Below the pieces are notes generated by a model that worked only from the letters and a program-made list of their open reading frames with translations, made no database searches and was not told the DNA's origin. From Neospora caninum Liverpool (taxonomy: Eukaryota; Apicomplexa; Conoidasida; Eucoccidiorida; Sarcocystidae): a stretch of 64,000 nucleotides of DNA. Positions 49,395 through 60,957 of the stretch are shown piece by piece (the stretch's first letter is position 1; each line of letters begins with the position of its first letter). A program made the position numbers and the translations under genes. Location: assembly GCF_000208865.1 (NCBI RefSeq), contig NC_018397.1, forward strand, positions 3,348,001 through 3,412,000. The letters are read 5' to 3'.

Positions 49395-52300
49395 GCTGTG
49401 GAGGACGGGAAGAGCGAGAGGATCAGACGGTCCCCCAGTCCGGTGTTCAGAACTCGCGGCGCGAGAGAGCAAGAACGCGCCGAGCGACGGGAAGCAGGAA
49501 TGAGGCAGACTGGCTGCACTCCCCGTCAAATGGTCCGAAAGCAAGAACGAAGTCGCGATGGACTCTGGTTAGGCGAGAGCTTTTTCCGCTCCGCGACGTT
49601 CCAAGGGGAGGCGACACAAACAAGGCCGCATAAAGGAGAGCGCCCCAAATACTCGGGGCACGGCAGGATTTTGGGCACACGGGACGAAAGGGGGGAAAGA
49701 CAGTGAGAGACAAAAATGTGCAGCCAGTGCAGTCTTCAGTTCTGTGGCACGAGGCGCAGAGTCACTTTTTCAAAGTCCATGCTTGCTTCCGCTCCTGAAG
49801 CACGATTGACGCGAGAGCGATGTCCCCTCTAAATTTGGGCAGAGAAGTACACGAGTTAAAACCGAACACGCTCCTGATGAGCAAGCACATCGTTGCAGCA
49901 ACGTGTGCATATGAGAGCACAAATGTGTTGTGAACCTACGCTGTTCGTCCACGAAGATTTACAGCGGAGTGACATCTGTCGGCGGGACAGGCGCTTGCTA
50001 GACGAGAGTTGAGAGACGGAACCCGTGCGCGAGGCATACGCCATCCACAGACGAGCACTGGCGTGTCAAACCGACACGGTCAATTTTCTCTAGAAACTGG
50101 AGACAGGTAGACGGCACAGGAAGAGAAAGCGACCTGTTGGCGGTCGTACAGCGGCTCTACAGACTTTTCATCAAAGAACTAGCGACGCGGCAGACCCCAG
50201 TGCAAGACACCCGGACGCAGCGCACTCAAAAAGTAAGCCTGTGTCTTCACAGATGCTCAAGAACTGGAAGAAAGCGGCATGGGCGCACATCTTCCCAAAG
50301 CGAGGCAGAGAAAGCTGTTTTTCATTCTTCAGACACCAACACACAAAACAACTCATTTGCAAGAGACTCGCTGAGAAAAGTCCATGGCAGGAATGTCCAG
50401 CTTGTTTGGGGGCGCATAGCGGCAGCCGTCCTTTGCTGCTGGTCTCCAGTCGGCGCCTGGTGCGAGCGGGGTCTCCTCGGGTGGAACAGAACGTTACTGT
50501 CTTGCATTCTAGGTCGAGTTTCTCCATGCCACAGCGTCGTCCCCACCCAGGATTTCTACCGGGGTTTCTCCCAACCCTCGCACTCTACGGGACACAAAAA
50601 GACGTGCTTAAGGAAAAGCACAAGAGAACAGGAAATCCCAATCAATTCACGCGTGCACAGAAATCTCAGAGCTCGACAGCAGCTGAGAGACGGAGTCGCC
50701 TTGAGTCGAAAACGCGCGAGAGCGCCCTACTCTCCGCCCCCCCTCCGCACTGGTGTCTTGTGCGCTCGCACGAGCGATGCCTGCCTAGAAAACCAAAACA
50801 ACGTGCAAAAGCGAAACGGCGGACCTCTCGCAGCACCTCGGACAAACGTTTGCATATTCTGCATCGGCCCGGCCAAAAGGACAGCAACGGCGATGTTGAG
50901 GCGCCACGGAAGATGCACAGGTGAAGGTAAAACATTCACAAAGGTTCAAGTGGCGTATCTTGTTTTGGCCAGTTGGGGCTGAAGTGGAGTGACCCCTCCA
51001 GAAACTCCAATCGGTACGCCCCGCCAAATAAAACGGGCTTTCCCACTCTACCTATAGATGTCTCTACAATTGCCTGGCTCGCTGGCAGTCGTCAGAAATG
51101 ATTCTAAATAGGTGGAAGCTGGGACTCTAGTGGTGCAATTTGGTTGCCAGGTGACCTCGGAGCTGTTGCGGAATGTTCCTAGGCACGGCAATGGTAAGCG
51201 TTGACGTGTTCTGGCTTGGCTGCTACAACAGCAAAGAAGTGAACGCCTGTCGAGACAGCCGTGCACCTCGCGAACTCGTATATCCAGTTTTTTTTTGGTC
51301 GCCATTTCTGTACCTCACGTGGATTTTCTCCTGTGCGCTTGATCTGGGGTCCTGTGGAGCTGGAGCTCCGGTCAGACAGACACTCCTGGATCTAACCCTC
51401 GCCTTGCCTGTTCCGAAAGAACCATCTTGTGCCCAGAGACACAAGCTTCGGGACTCTTCAGCACCTGAAAGCTGGGTGACCGTAGATATCTTACAACTTC
51501 AGCGAAGGTGACTATCCGCTTCCCAATTTGGTAGACCTTTGAAACGCTCCTTAGCACCATCCCTTAGCTGGAAATAAACCCATCCCAATTGCCTGTCGAG
51601 TAGCATAGCAATACTCCGATTCTTTTTTTTCGCGTAAATCTGGTGCTCAGGTGACTGGGCATTGAGTGGCAGGGTCACTGCCGACGGCATATACGCATCT
51701 CTCTGACGGAGCTTGCGATAATCTTAGAACATTGAGTGGATTTCCGAAGCGAGTTCTCTGTGCTGACGTCTTGAACTGGAGCAAGCATTCTGCAAGGTAT
51801 ATATCCCGGCTCTGTCACTGAGGGTAGATGAGAAAAGACAGTGCAACGTAGCGACCGAGCTGTGTCCTCGTGTCTGCAGCGTGAAACAAAGGCTGGCTTG
51901 TCAGCTATTTGAAGCCAGCATCTGCCCTCTGCACCGTTGTTTTCCGGCCCAGCTAATTTATTCGCAAACCATGCTGGGCGTGGAGCAAACTCCATGGTTC
52001 TGGGCAGCACGGGCGCGGGTTCTTACGCGCCACTGTGTGCCACGAGAGATGGATCGAAGTGACATGATCATGCCAATCTGTGCCAACATTTGTGTTGCAA
52101 ACAAAGGCAATATTCAATATGAGGGTGTATACCATACAGCCTGCGTAGGGCTCTGCAGTAGAGCAAGATGTATGGGACTGTTGGATGCGCTTTCTTTCAT
52201 CGCCTTTCTACCCGTTGTGCGTGGGTCACAGATAGTTCGGCAGCAGCGTTACGTGGTCTTCACGTTGTCGCGGCTTATATTACTGCGCGGGGCCTCGGTA

Positions 52301-53582
52301 CAGGACCGTGTCAGTCTTTCTGCCATACTTACCTGCACTCAGGGCTCCTTTGGCTACACGCGTGGCACGTTTGCAAGTGCCATGATACAGCACCTCCCCA
52401 AATTTGGCGAAAGAGAGCGATGCCGTTTCTTTGGCCAAGATAGCAATTACCGTCGGAATCATCAACGGGGTGCTGCCTGTCCGTGAAGCAGCTCCTACGG
52501 CACAGTTCACAGTGCTACAGAGAGTCCGGAAAGGGTCCACGGTTTCCTCCCCTATAAATCATGAGGCGTAGCCACAAACCTCCATTCACGGGAAAAGATC
52601 TCTGGTTCGAATGCGGCGCGCGGAACGCCTCGATCTGGCATGCTTCCTTTGCCATTGGTTTGCTGTATGTTGCTAATTTGCTGCCCTCTCTGACATATCA
52701 TAAATCCAACGACGTGGATGGGTCAACTCGAGAATACTGTCAGACCACAAACTCTTGTACTCTCGCGCGGGTCTTTTTTTTGTCGCCATACGAACAAAGA
52801 CTATTGATAATATTATGTACGTGACGCCCCCCCCCCNNNNNNNNNNNNNNNNNNNNNNNNNNNNNNNNNNNNNNNNNNNNNNNNNNNNNNNNNNNNNNNN
52901 NNNNNNNNNNNNNNNNNNNNNNNNNNNNNNNNNNNNCAATCTGGACAGCCGCGCACTTGAGGACCTCCGTACTTGCGTGTCAACTCAGACCAGGGGCTTC
53001 AGGTACGAACATTTACGTCATTCCTCGAGTAAGCGGTATGCTTCACCCCTGCAGACACGTGGTGACCTCGATTCGAAACGCAAAAGCTGGCGCCTCGAAA
53101 CTCCGACGTCCGTACGGCGTGGCACGGAAATTTTCTCCTTCCGCCAAAGTGTGTCGGATTCAGTATCCTACGATGCTGAAGTTATTCGCTTGTGGTGTTT
53201 TCTTCCATGAGAAGAGCTACACATAAGATTATTTTTACAGCAAAATCCCTACGCGTGTTGTTACTTTCACGCACGAGCCCCTTCACGTGCTTGTGATTTT
53301 GTGTTGCCTTGCAGTGTGCTCACTTAGTTTCTGCTCCAAAGTAGTCAGCCATCTACAACCCCGAAGCTTCGTCTCAGTATATTCCCTCCTTTCGCAAAGC
53401 TTTCAAATATGGGGTTAGAGCAGGTCATGCCATGCGCAGCGGCCACCTGAAAAACACTTTTGAAGGTTTGCACTGCTCTGATGGCCGAAGGCATGTTCGC
53501 TACTGCAGGCAGAAAATTCCCTCTGGCGTTGACTACAGCAACCGAAAGCGGTTACACTGCAGTCGCGTACCTTACAATTTCC
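49395..53582. other. Unresolved region containing the scaffold gap
   Basis: No gene can be supported. Two plus-strand ORFs overlap in different frames at 50137-50982 (its first codon is TTG, not ATG) and 50241-50924, and another runs at 51881-52486 starting with GTG; none has a domain or matching splice sites. A minus-strand ATG at 50527 opens a short frame with a possible donor after ten codons. The 5' end of the gene starting at 49394 probably extends into this region. Confidence 0.4.
52837..52936. other. Assembly gap of exactly 100 N
   Basis: One hundred N bases directly after a run of ten C. The round number suggests a placeholder for unknown length, and the poly-C edge suggests that sequencing failed in a homopolymer. 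Confidence 0.98.
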
Positions 53583-54158
53583 TCACATCCTGGTGCTGAT
53601 GTGCCTGTATATCTGTGTATCATGATGTACGTTTGCGATCGAAACCATCTGCCTTTCAGTCGTCGCTGGGTCCATGGCCACAACGGAGGGACTCGACCGA
53701 GCGAGCAAGAAAGGGAGCTCTAGGGATGTGGAAAAGAGGGTCGGTGGTAGAAACACGTTTCTCTGGCGTGTCTTCTTCGATGTCACAAATCGCGAGCTCT
53801 CTTGGTTGCACACAGAAAAACGGAGTCAAATTGCCTCCGTGCCTGTCTCTTTGTTAATGTGGATGTCTTTGTCATGATTAGAAGATGTAATTACCTCAAA
53901 GAATTGCCATTTGTGCATGCTGGGGAGGTCAGCGGTCTCTGCATCTCCATGCCGACGAGAGAAAGCAGAAGAAGGGCGACTTCTCTCCTGTTCAGCCAGA
54001 CTTTTTCCTGGATGTCTGCTTTCTTCTTTATGCAACGCGGTGATCACCGTAAACACAGTAGCTACCAGTAAGGGGACAGCGACCATCGTGGCACGTTTTC
54101 TCAAGACAACCGCCAGTGCTTCTTCTTCTCGTGCTACTCCCTGCTGCATGCCCTCTAG
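53583..54158 (-). CDS. Small single-pass membrane protein candidate, about 106 aa
   Basis: An exon runs from an acceptor (CTTTCTCCCAG) at 54158 to 53895, where the donor is GTAATT, phase 0. The first ATG is at 54149 and opens MQQGVAREEEALAVVLRK. One hydrophobic segment (MVAVPLLVATVFTVITAL) follows, then a charged tail with SRRHGDAE. The best phase-consistent last exon is 53648-53583, giving 106 residues. A competing exon from the CTAG acceptor near 53719 is also open. An upstream non-coding exon is likely, since the ATG lies just inside an acceptor. The size and single helix would fit an organelle inner-membrane accessory protein, but I recognise no family. It is transcribed away from the CEP44-domain gene on the other strand. 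Confidence 0.4.
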
Positions 54159-54623
54159 CTGGGAGAAAGCTGTGAATTTCGCGTGGGCGAATCTGTTTTC
54201 CGTGCATCTTCTCTTAATTATTCCTTTATGCAGTTGGAAGCCTACGCCCATCCCCTTGATCGCTTGCGGCGACCCGTTTCATATGTCGCCAAAGGAGCCG
54301 CCACGAACTCCTCCTGTTTTGCATCGGACCGCGTCCCAGATCGGTTTCTCATTGCGATTGAAAGCTGGTACCCACTAGTTTCGCCCTTTCGCTCGGCATC
54401 TTCACAAGTTTACACTTCGTTGCTCACTCCTTTCTCCGGACTGCAGAGCGGCAATGCCTTTTTCTCGTCTCCAACGGGTACCGTCCTGCACTGTCCTGCG
54501 CCAAAAACGTCACTCCGCTTTCCCCTACCACCTTGTCGCCCGCCTAGGGGCCTAAAGGTGCAGTGGCGGCAGCCTCTCTACCGTCCCTTTTGGAGGTCTT
54601 TTCGGCTCTCACTCGACGATGAA

Positions 54624-57600
54624 ATGCTGCCTGTGTCCTCCGCCTGTTCGTCTTCCGCCGCACCGCTCCCGGCACCCTCATCAGCGGCGGTGATATCCCC
54701 GAGAGGTTTATCTCTCTCTCCTCCCCCTCCATCTGCTCCAGGGGATCTCCCGGGCTCAATCAAGAAGCTTCGGGCCGCTCTCAGACGCCTGCGGTATCCC
54801 CCTGCTCTCCATTCGTTCGTCGACACCGCCTCTGTCGCATCCGGCGGGTTCGACGATGAAAGCCTCGGCCGAGGAAATGTGACGGCCTTCTTGGCAATTC
54901 TCCACTTCCTTTGCCTGCAACTTAGTGAAGGAGTCTGGCGAGCGTTCCAGGACCGAGGCTACGATCTACTCTACAAAACAGACCAACGCTTCGTTCAAAC
55001 CCTGTGGAAATTCCTGGTAAGGCTCTTCCGCAGTGAAAAGGAGACCCAAACTCGCGACAAACAATGGAGTGTCGTGGGTTGTTGGTATCTCCACCTCTGA
55101 GGACGTGAATGAGGCTTGGCGTTCCCCAGGAACGGGGCTACCGGCGGAAGGAAGTTCGGCGATGTTGGACCAAGGACACGTGATGGGGTCCGGAAATAAT
55201 CGGCGAAAGACCCGCGTATCGGCTGGGGGCAAGAAAAGATTGTTGACGCAAATTGAATCCACTTTTTTGCGTACCCTGAAAGGACACGCCGTCAAGAAAA
55301 ACTCTGCAAACAACCGTCTCTCGTGTGCATGTGCTGTGACCGCGGATGCGATGCAGCGGGATGAATGTCACTACAGGCCAGCCCTGACGGTGTCCCAGTT
55401 TCTGTCCCCAACGGGTTTCGCCGAACGGAAGATTCACCTGTGTCTAGATTTCGTCCACATTTGCCGGCAAATCCACAACCAGTACGCCGCCCAACATCGC
55501 CCCCGCCGCAGCAGCAAGAGTCCGCCGCTCTCACGCGATGTGGCTAGTCGTCAGTCGAAGGACGAAAACTGTCCGCCTGAACAGCATTTCAATTGCTCCT
55601 CTCCGCGTGGTGCATTCTCTGGCACGTGGCCCGAGCATCGCTTGAAGGCGCGGGAGAGTGCGCAGACCGCAGTGATTCCTTCGCCCGGGACCGCGAGGTC
55701 AATAGACTCCTGCAGCCCTCAACTTTCTACAGGTCTCACAGCAGGGGCCGCCGAATGGGGGAAAGCTCCGGAAAGCCGCAACGAGGCTAACGACGGGCGT
55801 TTTCCTCCGGTGTGGGCGATTGAAGCGTCTACACACTGGGGGCCGTGTCACCGTCTGAGCACGCAGGGAGAAGCTGAGCACATGGCAGCCACCTGGAGCA
55901 ATCCAAGCGGAGCGTCTCTGGGCCCAGAAGGAGGAAACAGATGCGAGGCTGTGGCGCCCGGAGACCTCGCTGCTGTCAGCGCGTCCGTCCCCGTCGGGCT
56001 CGCAAGTGAGCCGGGCGTCGCGAGAGATGGTCCCCAGATCGAGAGGATCGGCGAAATCGCGAGGACGGCTCAAATGCTTCAGCTGCTCATGGAGGTGAGT
56101 GATCTCAGTTTTTGTTCTGTTCCGGCCAGTTCTCCGCCCCCCCCCCCCCCCCAGTGGGAACCAGGTTGTGTCCCGACTGTGTACTGCTTTTCTCACTCTC
56201 GGATCGCAACAGTTTCCTTCCAAGCCCCTGCTTTTTCCGTTTCGACGTCTCAACAACAGACACTGGCCCGTGTGGTCCGGATGCAGCACAGGACGGTTCT
56301 CCCCGGTTCGTGTCTTGTGTTCCAGGGAGACGATGGAGCGTGCACCGGAATCTCGAGGGGCGGTGTCTGCGAGGGGGCTTGGTGGTTCGGAATCTCCAGA
56401 AATCTGTGTCTCTGTTTGTTCCTCAGCAAGTCTCCAGCTTGAGTGGCAAAGTCGGCGCTTTCAGCCACCACGTGACGGCCTCCGTCGACGAGTTGCATCT
56501 TCAGCTGCAACTTTTGCAAACCCGCGTCTCCATTTTGGAGAGCCGGCTTGGATCTCGCCTCGAGGCCGCTCCCACAGCGCCAGGTCCGTCGGTAAGTCCT
56601 CAATTTCTTCGAAAGAGTTTCGGGTCCTCGAATGCGCGAGGCGGTCCTGATTCCCTCTGTCCGAATGCGATCTACAACACGACTTTGGCTGCGTTGCCAG
56701 CAACCGAGCCGAGCATAGCTCCCCCGCCAGGCGTCGCGTCTCTTTCCTCTGGGGCGGTTTCCCGCGAAACAAACGGGAGCTCCAACACTTCTTTCCGCGC
56801 TGGAGCGGGAGGGCCTGCGGATAAGAAGTGTGCTCCGCCCCTGCAGGCGGGGCACGCGACGCGCCTTGGCTTGGAAGCGCAACCAGCGGGGCGCCTGGAT
56901 AGCTGGGCCTCGATCGATTTGCGCGCTCCGTCCTCTCACGTCCCTTCGAACAGAATCGAGGACGAAGAAAGCGCCGAGTGCGTGCCCGGCCTCCCTGCGG
57001 CGTCGCCTTCTCGCGGGTCCAGGCAGGACGGAGCGATCGCGAACAGAGACACCGTGGGGGGGAACCGCACGCGCCCGGGGCAGGCGTTTCCAGTCTCGTC
57101 GCCCAACCATGTGGAGTCGTTTTCACCTCAAAATCCGTTCTCGTCGACAAATACCTTTGAGATGGCAGAGAGAGAGAAAGGCTCCGTTGACGTGTCGCCT
57201 CTAGATCCTCTGGATGTGGAGATGCAACAGAACGTTCTCCGCATCACAGAAAAAATCAACAGTCTCCAAGCAGTGCTGCGACGGTCAAGGAACTCTGAGC
57301 GCGCAGTCGCTTCCCCTCGCGCTGGCGCCGGCGCTCCCGCATCCGCGGTAGCCGCTTCTCGAGCCGCTCGCACGCTCCACGAGGAAGCGGGTTCCGCCAC
57401 TGTGCGGGGCTCCAGCGTGGCCACAGGCGCCTTCATGCCTGCACGGCTGTCTCTCGCTTCGGGCGTCGAAACTGGGCAGACAGCCTCTTCTCCCGTGTGT
57501 CGTCAGCAGCACGCGTCTGTTCAGGACTCGGAGGACTTCCACCGGCCCGACCTCTCTGCCTCTGAGAGCCGGGAAACTCCGTCGTTCTCTGTGCCGGGTG

Positions 57601-58148
57601 ACGCCCCTGGGACGTCCACGAGAAATCGTGTTCCTCTGCGCGCGGAGGAGTCGTCTGCGGTGCCAGGTTTTCCCGCGAGTTCGCAGGGAGGTTGTGGGGC
57701 TGAAGATGCTCTTCGTCTTCCAGATTCAGTTCCTGCAGGCTCCGGGGACGGCGCGACGGAGCGCGGTGTTTCGAGGACCGTTTCCGGGGCCGAGGGCGAC
57801 AGCGAGGCGTCGGATGGAAGATGGCGAGGCACACGCAGAACCCAGCACTCTGCTCTCGCGACGGATCTCTCCGATCCTTCCGACCGGCGCCAACAGAGCC
57901 AGCAAACCCCGTTTTTTGGACTGAGTTGCAGTAGCGATGGCACGGGCAGTGAACTGCTCGATTCGTCCACAGCTTCGCCCTCAAAAGTATCTCCGCATCA
58001 ACCGCAACTGGACGCAGGCGACACCCGTCAGAACTTGCGAGTGTTTTCGCCCTCGAAGGCGTGGCCAGAGTGCGCTGTGGACATTGAAGGTTTCGTGGCT
58101 GCCGCTGCGAGGGCGGCTTGGGGCAGTGCGAGTGGCGAGGACATCTGA
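54624..58148 (+). CDS. CEP44: CEP44-domain centrosomal/centriolar protein, 3 exons, 950 aa
   Basis: Exons 54624-55016, 55357-56094 and 56427-58148 join in phase 0 (2853 nt with stop); donors are GTAAGG and GTGAGT. Residues of about 43-173 match the CEP44 N-terminal domain by eye. There is a helix with LRRLRYPPALHSF (human LRLLNYPEEV), then FLAILHFL, LLYKTDQRFVQTLWKFL (human LIAKNDLRFIDAVYKLL), and, after the splice, RDECHYRPALTVSQF and GFAERKI (human YKPILTKKQF and GFAEWKI). Splicing at 55016/55357 rebuilds the domain exactly, which supports the model. Heptad-like helices follow at the start of exon 3 and in the region translated from 57205-57300. The rest is disordered. Human CEP44 is smaller, sits in the proximal centriole lumen and is needed for centriole-to-centrosome conversion. 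A centrosome role here is inferred. An in-frame upstream ATG at 54228 would add 132 residues. Confidence 0.85.
56137..56152. repeat. C16 homopolymer
   Basis: Sixteen consecutive C on the plus strand inside the second intron of the CEP44-domain gene. It is a slippage-prone tract like the one at the scaffold gap. Confidence 0.9.
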
Positions 58149-59448
58149 AATACCAGACTGATCCAGCGGAATCGCACTGGAACTCTTGGCTTTTTGTCAA
58201 CGGCTTGCTTGTTTCGCCTTTAACAGATCGCGGAACGGGTCGGCCTTGCGCAAACGAAATGCCGAGACAAACGTCTCCACTGTAATGCTGATAATCGCTT
58301 GAAGAACGTTTGTTTTCCGAGTGCATTTTCTGCAGAGGCGACAAAGTGGATGAATCGCTGACAGCGGGGCAGTTTCGTCAACCGCTGCATTTCCAAAGTG
58401 CTTACGAAAACAGAAGAGCGTCCGCCTGGGCTTTTCCGGGTGACTGCGCAATAGTTTTTTCTTGTATGGGGCGCCTAGAAGGCACGCGAATGGAGAGTCC
58501 AGCACAAAATCGTGGCATGCATCGCCGTGTGTTAGCTCTGGCTACCTAACAAAAGACACTACGAGTCACATCACATGCAGGCATTAAGATCTCTTGTGTA
58601 GATAGCAATTCCCCTTTCACCATAAACGACCAGAAACGTATGATGGAACTTCGAATTGCTCATCGCAAAAACGAGTGCAAGTTACAAAAGAGGGGTAGGC
58701 GACATCCCGAGGAGGCCCGCAGCCCTCCGTCCGCTTCACTCTTCTCATGTGTTTCTGGTGCAAGTTTTTAGAGGCATAATGCTAAAGACTGCAACACCGC
58801 AGGCGAATCGACTGGAACGTCGCTGGACCGGAGGGCTTCCGCTTGTAAGGAAGCAAGAACTCCGTGTTCGAAAGGAGAGCCGCCCAATTTGATTTCTTTC
58901 GTCACGCTGTGGAAAGCTTTTCAGCAAAAAACAGGCACACGGTCAGATCCGGTTGCAGGCACGAAACTGATGCTCAGGAGAGAAGCGGATTTCCGCACGC
59001 CCGTCTCCAGGAGAAGCTGTGCAACGGCCTTTGTGCTCGGAGCACAAGGGACCGCAGATCGACTCAGACGAACTCCTCCTCTCGGACACACAATGTGCAA
59101 ACCTGTCCAGGCACTGGCTAGGACCGAGGCGAGCGTTCGTTTCCAGCTGCGGCGAGCCGTGCAACCGGCTGAGGTTCCGGGCACCAGCTGTTCGATTGCA
59201 GCCCACTCTCGACAGACAGCCCGAATATCCATCACTGCACATTTCACCGGAGCGGATGAGCACGACTCGACAGCGTCGAAGTCAGAACACATACGCTACA
59301 CCCTCACAACTGCCATCCACCGTGTTTTGTCCTTGCATGGAATGCTGACGCGGCGTGTGTGTCGAACGAACGACTTACTTCTTCCATGGTAGAGTATCTG
59401 CTATCTTTTATCTTACTGCCGGCTGGGTTCGGTATGCTCGACGGCACG

Positions 59449-59466
59449 TGTGTGTGTGTGTGTGTT
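59449..59466. repeat. (GT)n microsatellite
   Basis: A GT dinucleotide run of about 18 bp in intergenic DNA upstream of the tRNA on the plus-strand map. Confidence 0.85.
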
Positions 59467-59709
59467 GAATTGCGCAATCTACGACGGCACTGCCAAGAGT
59501 GGAACAAGCGCCGTTGCGGTAAACAAATGTGTTTTGTCCGTTGTGGCGCACGAGGCACGATCGGTCGTGCTCCTTCCCTAGACTTTGTCCAAAACCGCCC
59601 CCGCCTCCGCCCCGTGTCTGTACACACGTGGAGAGACACGTATTTTTGCCGGGTCCTCCTTAATATCCGCTGATCTGCTCGCTTTTTCCATGCAGTGCAC
59701 AAACGACAG

Positions 59710-59713
59710 AAAA
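59710..59713 (-). terminator. RNA polymerase III terminator of tRNA-Asn
   Basis: Four T on the minus strand, three bases beyond the tRNA discriminator base, the usual minimal Pol III stop. Confidence 0.8.
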
Positions 59714-59716
59714 GAG

Positions 59717-59740
59717 CGGTACCGGCTGGGATCGAACCAG

Positions 59741-59773
<33 letters not shown>

Positions 59774-59790
59774 GGCTGAGCTACGGAACC
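59717..59790 (-). tRNA. tRNA-Asn (anticodon GTT)
   Basis: The minus strand folds into a standard cloverleaf with no intron. The acceptor stem is GGTTCCG with CGGTACC, the D arm GCTC/GAGC, the anticodon stem TGTGG/CCACA around loop CTGTTAA, and the T arm GCTGG/CCAGC around TTCGATC. The anticodon GTT reads AAC and AAT (Asn). The internal A box and B box (GGTTCGATCCC) are intact, and a Pol III terminator TTTT follows at 59713-59710. One oddity is a U-U mismatch at the fourth acceptor pair (4-69). CCA is not encoded, as expected in eukaryotes. The full set of conserved tRNA bases argues for a functional nuclear gene. Confidence 0.95.
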
Positions 59791-60957
59791 TGGAGTACCT
59801 TCCGGCGCTGCGCTCTCCTCGTTCCAGGCGGGAGACCGGACAACACGGTTTGCTCCGCGATGCATGCATCCGGTAGGTCGCGGGTTCGCTGCAACCCTTT
59901 GCATGCAGGCCAGTGAATTGTATTTGCAAATCTCTTGACCGAAATGTCCTTTCCGAAATCCCCGAATCCCAATTTTTTCGCTCGCAGTCCCTTCCTCTGG
60001 CCCGGCCGCTGGTGTGTACCTTCTGCCACTCTGTGCGGGCCCGCGGGGGTGCCCGCACTTCTCGCTGGTCTGTGTGGTGAATCTCCTTGCGTCGGGGCAT
60101 TTTCAGCTGTTGTATCCAGTTTTCTCGATGCATTTCCCATAAGGACTTCTGTCGAGTCGTGTCGAAACTCCCTTCTCCCCGCCCTGTACTCCCCGTCCAG
60201 TTCTCTCCTGTACCCTTGCTCGTCCTCTGATCCAGGTCTCGCTGGGTGGATGCACCTATTCTGACGAGCCGCCCGGTCTCCTCGGACAAAAACTGCCGTT
60301 GCAACGCTTTCATTTAAGCCACGAGCCAGCAGGGACACTCCCCTGTTGGGCTGAGGGAAGGGAAGAGAGAAACAAGTTTGTCTACACCCCATGGATGCGC
60401 CCTTTAGTCTGCGCTTTAGCCTCTCCTAGAGGCCGCAGCGGAAGCAAACATGCGTCGGCGATCCCCAGGCTCCCCGCATTCTTCCTCTGAGGCCGAACGC
60501 TCCGTGCGAAGTTAAGGCCAGGCGTGCCCCTAAGTCACCTGGCCCAGTTTCGGCATTCGCCCGTCTCGTATACAAAACGGAGCACGGGTCCGCTGGACGT
60601 TCTGCGATGTTTGTGTGCCTGGTTCTCTTTGGTCCTAGCGAAGAAAAAGTCGACCGACAGAATGCCAGTCCTCTGCCGGTAGGCGCTCATCCCTGGTCAA
60701 ATGCTACACGTGATGCGTCCGTCTGTTCGTGGTTGTATCCTGTGGCGCTTCGTTGCGTAACCGTCGAGGAGCGCCGTCCCCGCTAGGTCCCCAGCGTCGT
60801 TCGCTTCGTTCGGAAGTTCGCGTTTTCCCCCAACCAGAGAAAAACACGGGAAACGCCGAGGCGCCTCACCTTGATCGTCCCCCCGAGCACCGCGAGAATA
60901 TTCAAAGTCGAGTTCTTTTTGCGTGCACACCCCGCGAATCCGGCGAGCGTTTCGGGT
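59791..60957. other. Upstream region of the TAF8-like gene
   Basis: It holds the tRNA 5' flank and probably the promoter and 5'UTR of the plus-strand TAF8-like gene. Overlapping ORFs at about 59.8-60.4 kb on both strands lack domains and splice support. The TAF8 frame is open upstream to 60871 but without another ATG. Confidence 0.45.

Larger units (their letters stand above)
58149..59716. other. Intergenic region between CEP44 gene and tRNA
   Basis: It probably begins with the CEP44 3'UTR. Only short or overlapping ORFs occur, without splice support or a recognisable product. A (GT)n run lies near its right end. Confidence 0.5.

Noticed and set aside
50137..50982. A 281-codon plus-strand ORF.
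   Set aside because: Its first codon is TTG, another 227-codon ORF overlaps it in a different frame, and no domain or splice signals support it.
59304..59762. A 152-codon minus-strand ORF.
   Set aside because: It begins inside the tRNA-Asn gene and has no domain.
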